Positions 5,051-6,136 of a DNA stretch of 6,136 bases are shown in pieces. The notes beneath the pieces are model-generated. The model saw only the letters and a list, made by a program, of their open reading frames with translations. It had not been told where the DNA came from and searched no databases. Position numbers and translations under genes: made by a program. The DNA is taken from contig CP070627.1 in NCBI GenBank assembly GCA_020355945.1, positions 8,028,571 through 8,034,706 on the forward strand, written 5' to 3'. Numbering within the stretch: position 1 is the stretch's first letter; every line of letters starts with the position of its first letter. This DNA is from Candidatus Aminicenantota bacterium. Lineage in GTDB: Bacteria; Acidobacteriota; Aminicenantia; UBA2199.

Positions 5051-6064
5051 ATGAAAACAAAGAGTTTTGCTGATGCGATTGAAGATGCTTTGGCACAGGC
5101 AATGGCTAAAAATCCGAATATTTTTATTTTGGGAGAAGATGTGCATACATTGAGGCGCAATCTTTTTGTTCGTTTTGGAAAAGAGAGGGTTCGGGCAACC
5201 CCTATTAGTGAAGGGGCTTTTGTAGGCGCAGCAGTTGCGGCGGCAATGGCTGGGCTGCGGCCGGTGGTAGAGGTAATGATGGTGGATTTCATCGCTGTAG
5301 CCGTGGATGCGCTGCTGAACCATGCAGCAAAAATCAACGCATTCTCAGGCGGCAAATGGAACGTCCCCCTGGTGATTCGAACCGCTTGCGGCGGAGGATA
5401 TGGCGATGGCGGACAGCATGAACAAAGCCTCTGGGGATGGCTGGCTCATATACCCGGGTTGACCGTGGTGGTACCTTCAAATCCCGCAGACGCCGGCGGT
5501 TTGATGCTTGCTGCTCTTGAATACGAATCACCGGTTGTATACATGGAACATAAATTACTGGCCGATTACTGGCTCGACTTCTTAGGTGCTGGCGGCCGGA
5601 AAACCGTGCAATTCGATGTTCCTGCCAACGGCGCTAAAGGACCTGTGCCAAAAGTCTGGAAAAAAGTACCTATCGGAGAGGCCTCCCAACTGCGTGACGG
5701 AAATGATATTACAATCTTTAGTATAGGAGTGGGGGTGCATCGATCGCTGGAAGCTGCAAAAGAACTGGAAAAACAAGGCATATCCGCAGAGGTCATTGAT
5801 TTGAGAACGGTTTCACCCCTGGATAGGGAAACGGTGTGTGAAGCAGCAGCAAAAACGGGCCGCATGCTGTGCGTGGATGAAGATTACGAAAACTTCGGCC
5901 TTTCAGGAGAATTAGCCGCCGTTGTTGCAGAAAAAGGAATCCCGGTAAAGTACGCCCGGGTTTGTACAAAAGAAACCATCCCCTATGCCCGCCACCTGGA
6001 AGACCAAACGCTTCCCAATACCCGGCGAATCATAAATGCCGCTCTCCAATTAACTCGAAAATAG
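5051..6064 (+). CDS. Thiamine-diphosphate-dependent dehydrogenase E1 component, beta subunit
   Basis: This 337-residue protein starts at ATG 5051, 8 bases after AGGAGG (5037-5042) and 15 bases after the alpha stop, so the pair is co-transcribed. The N-terminal ThDP-binding half shows GED (28-30), TPISEGAFVGAA (50-61) with the cofactor-activating Glu54, DFIAVAVDALLNHAAK (79-94), and QHEQS (122-126) with the active-site-loop His123 of QHSQS. EHK (166-168) closes this domain. The C-terminal transketolase-like half has EVIDLRTVSPLD (247-258) and VDEDYENFGLSGELAA (275-290). Two departures from textbook E1-beta are visible. The loop after GEDV lacks the usual GGxF segment and is about 6 residues short, and the linker between EHK and VPIGEA (206-211) is about 20 residues longer than usual, with a Gly-rich start. 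Length is otherwise normal. No E2 or E3 gene follows. Confidence 0.93.
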   Translation: MKTKSFADAIEDALAQAMAKNPNIFILGEDVHTLRRNLFVRFGKERVRATPISEGAFVGAAVAAAMAGLRPVVEVMMVDFIAVAVDALLNHAAKINAFSGGKWNVPLVIRTACGGGYGDGGQHEQSLWGWLAHIPGLTVVVPSNPADAGGLMLAALEYESPVVYMEHKLLADYWLDFLGAGGRKTVQFDVPANGAKGPVPKVWKKVPIGEASQLRDGNDITIFSIGVGVHRSLEAAKELEKQGISAEVIDLRTVSPLDRETVCEAAAKTGRMLCVDEDYENFGLSGELAAVVAEKGIPVKYARVCTKETIPYARHLEDQTLPNTRRIINAALQLTRK

Positions 6065-6070
6065 CCTCCG

Positions 6071-6119
6071 GCGGCCAGGGGGGCGCTTTTTGAAAAAACT
6101 GCCCCCCTGGACCCCCCGC
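6071..6119 (+). terminator. GC-rich hairpin ending the E1 operon, possibly a dispersed repeat
   Basis: CCAGGGGGGC (6075-6084) pairs perfectly with GCCCCCCTGG (6101-6110). The 16-base interior includes TTTTT and AAAAA, which can extend the stem. Outside it, GCGG (6071-6074) can pair with CCGC (6116-6119) across a small bulge. It begins 7-11 bases after the beta-subunit stop. There is no long T-run afterwards, only CAAAAACTTCTC. Similar CCAGGGGG...CCCCCTGGACCCCC elements recur in intergenic DNA of several bacteria as far as I recall, so it may be a repeat family serving as a transcript end. Confidence 0.65.
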
Positions 6120-6136
6120 AAAAACTTCTCATTAAA

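Noticed and set aside
5009..5355. Two overlapping minus-strand frames across the alpha/beta junction
   Set aside because: They are antisense to the conserved E1 beta N-terminus and the intergenic ribosome binding site, with no ribosome binding site or motif of their own.

Overview
The window carries seven protein-coding genes in two gene-dense blocks from a Gram-negative-type bacterium. The evidence for an outer membrane is a signal-peptide protein of about 250 residues that ends in Phe-Arg-Phe and has many amphipathic beta-strands. The overall mix (antitoxin/PIN toxin pair, AAA ATPase with a winged helix, divergent E1 subunits) is typical of environmental, often uncultivated lineages such as Aminicenantes or deltaproteobacteria-like groups. 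That placement is an impression, not something the sequence proves. No tRNA, rRNA, insertion sequence, integrase or CRISPR array was seen.

Left block, minus strand (1-2204). A VapBC-like pair lies at the left edge: a 72-residue antitoxin overlaps by 4 bases the start of a PIN-domain toxin that runs off the window. Upstream of it is a possible 48-codon small ORF ending 2 bases before the antitoxin start. Then comes a 498-residue AAA-type ATPase with a GPRGMGKT P-loop, a GNPR sensor-2-like motif and a C-terminal winged helix. Its promoter (TTGACA-N17-TATTAT) is followed at once by three CAAC-N6-GTTG palindromes repeated every 15 bp. They begin at the predicted transcription start and are the clearest regulatory structure in the window.

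Middle (2220-3868). A divergent promoter drives a plus-strand gene for an unrecognised exported protein of 225 residues. Its stop codon sits inside a 9-bp perfect hairpin. It converges on a minus-strand gene for a putative outer-membrane beta-barrel protein with its own promoter and a palindrome at the predicted transcription start.

Right block, plus strand (3897-6136). A two-gene operon encodes the alpha and beta subunits of a thiamine-diphosphate-dependent 2-oxoacid (or acetoin-type) dehydrogenase E1. The operon closes with a strong GC-rich hairpin, and no lipoyl E2 or E3 gene follows inside the window. Both subunits keep the core cofactor motifs but differ from the textbook enzymes by specific loop insertions and deletions. 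They therefore look like a distinct E1 subfamily of unknown substrate.

I see no unambiguous new multi-gene system. The items most worth following are the triple operator of the ATPase gene, the divergent E1 pair, and the small ORF joined to the antitoxin gene.
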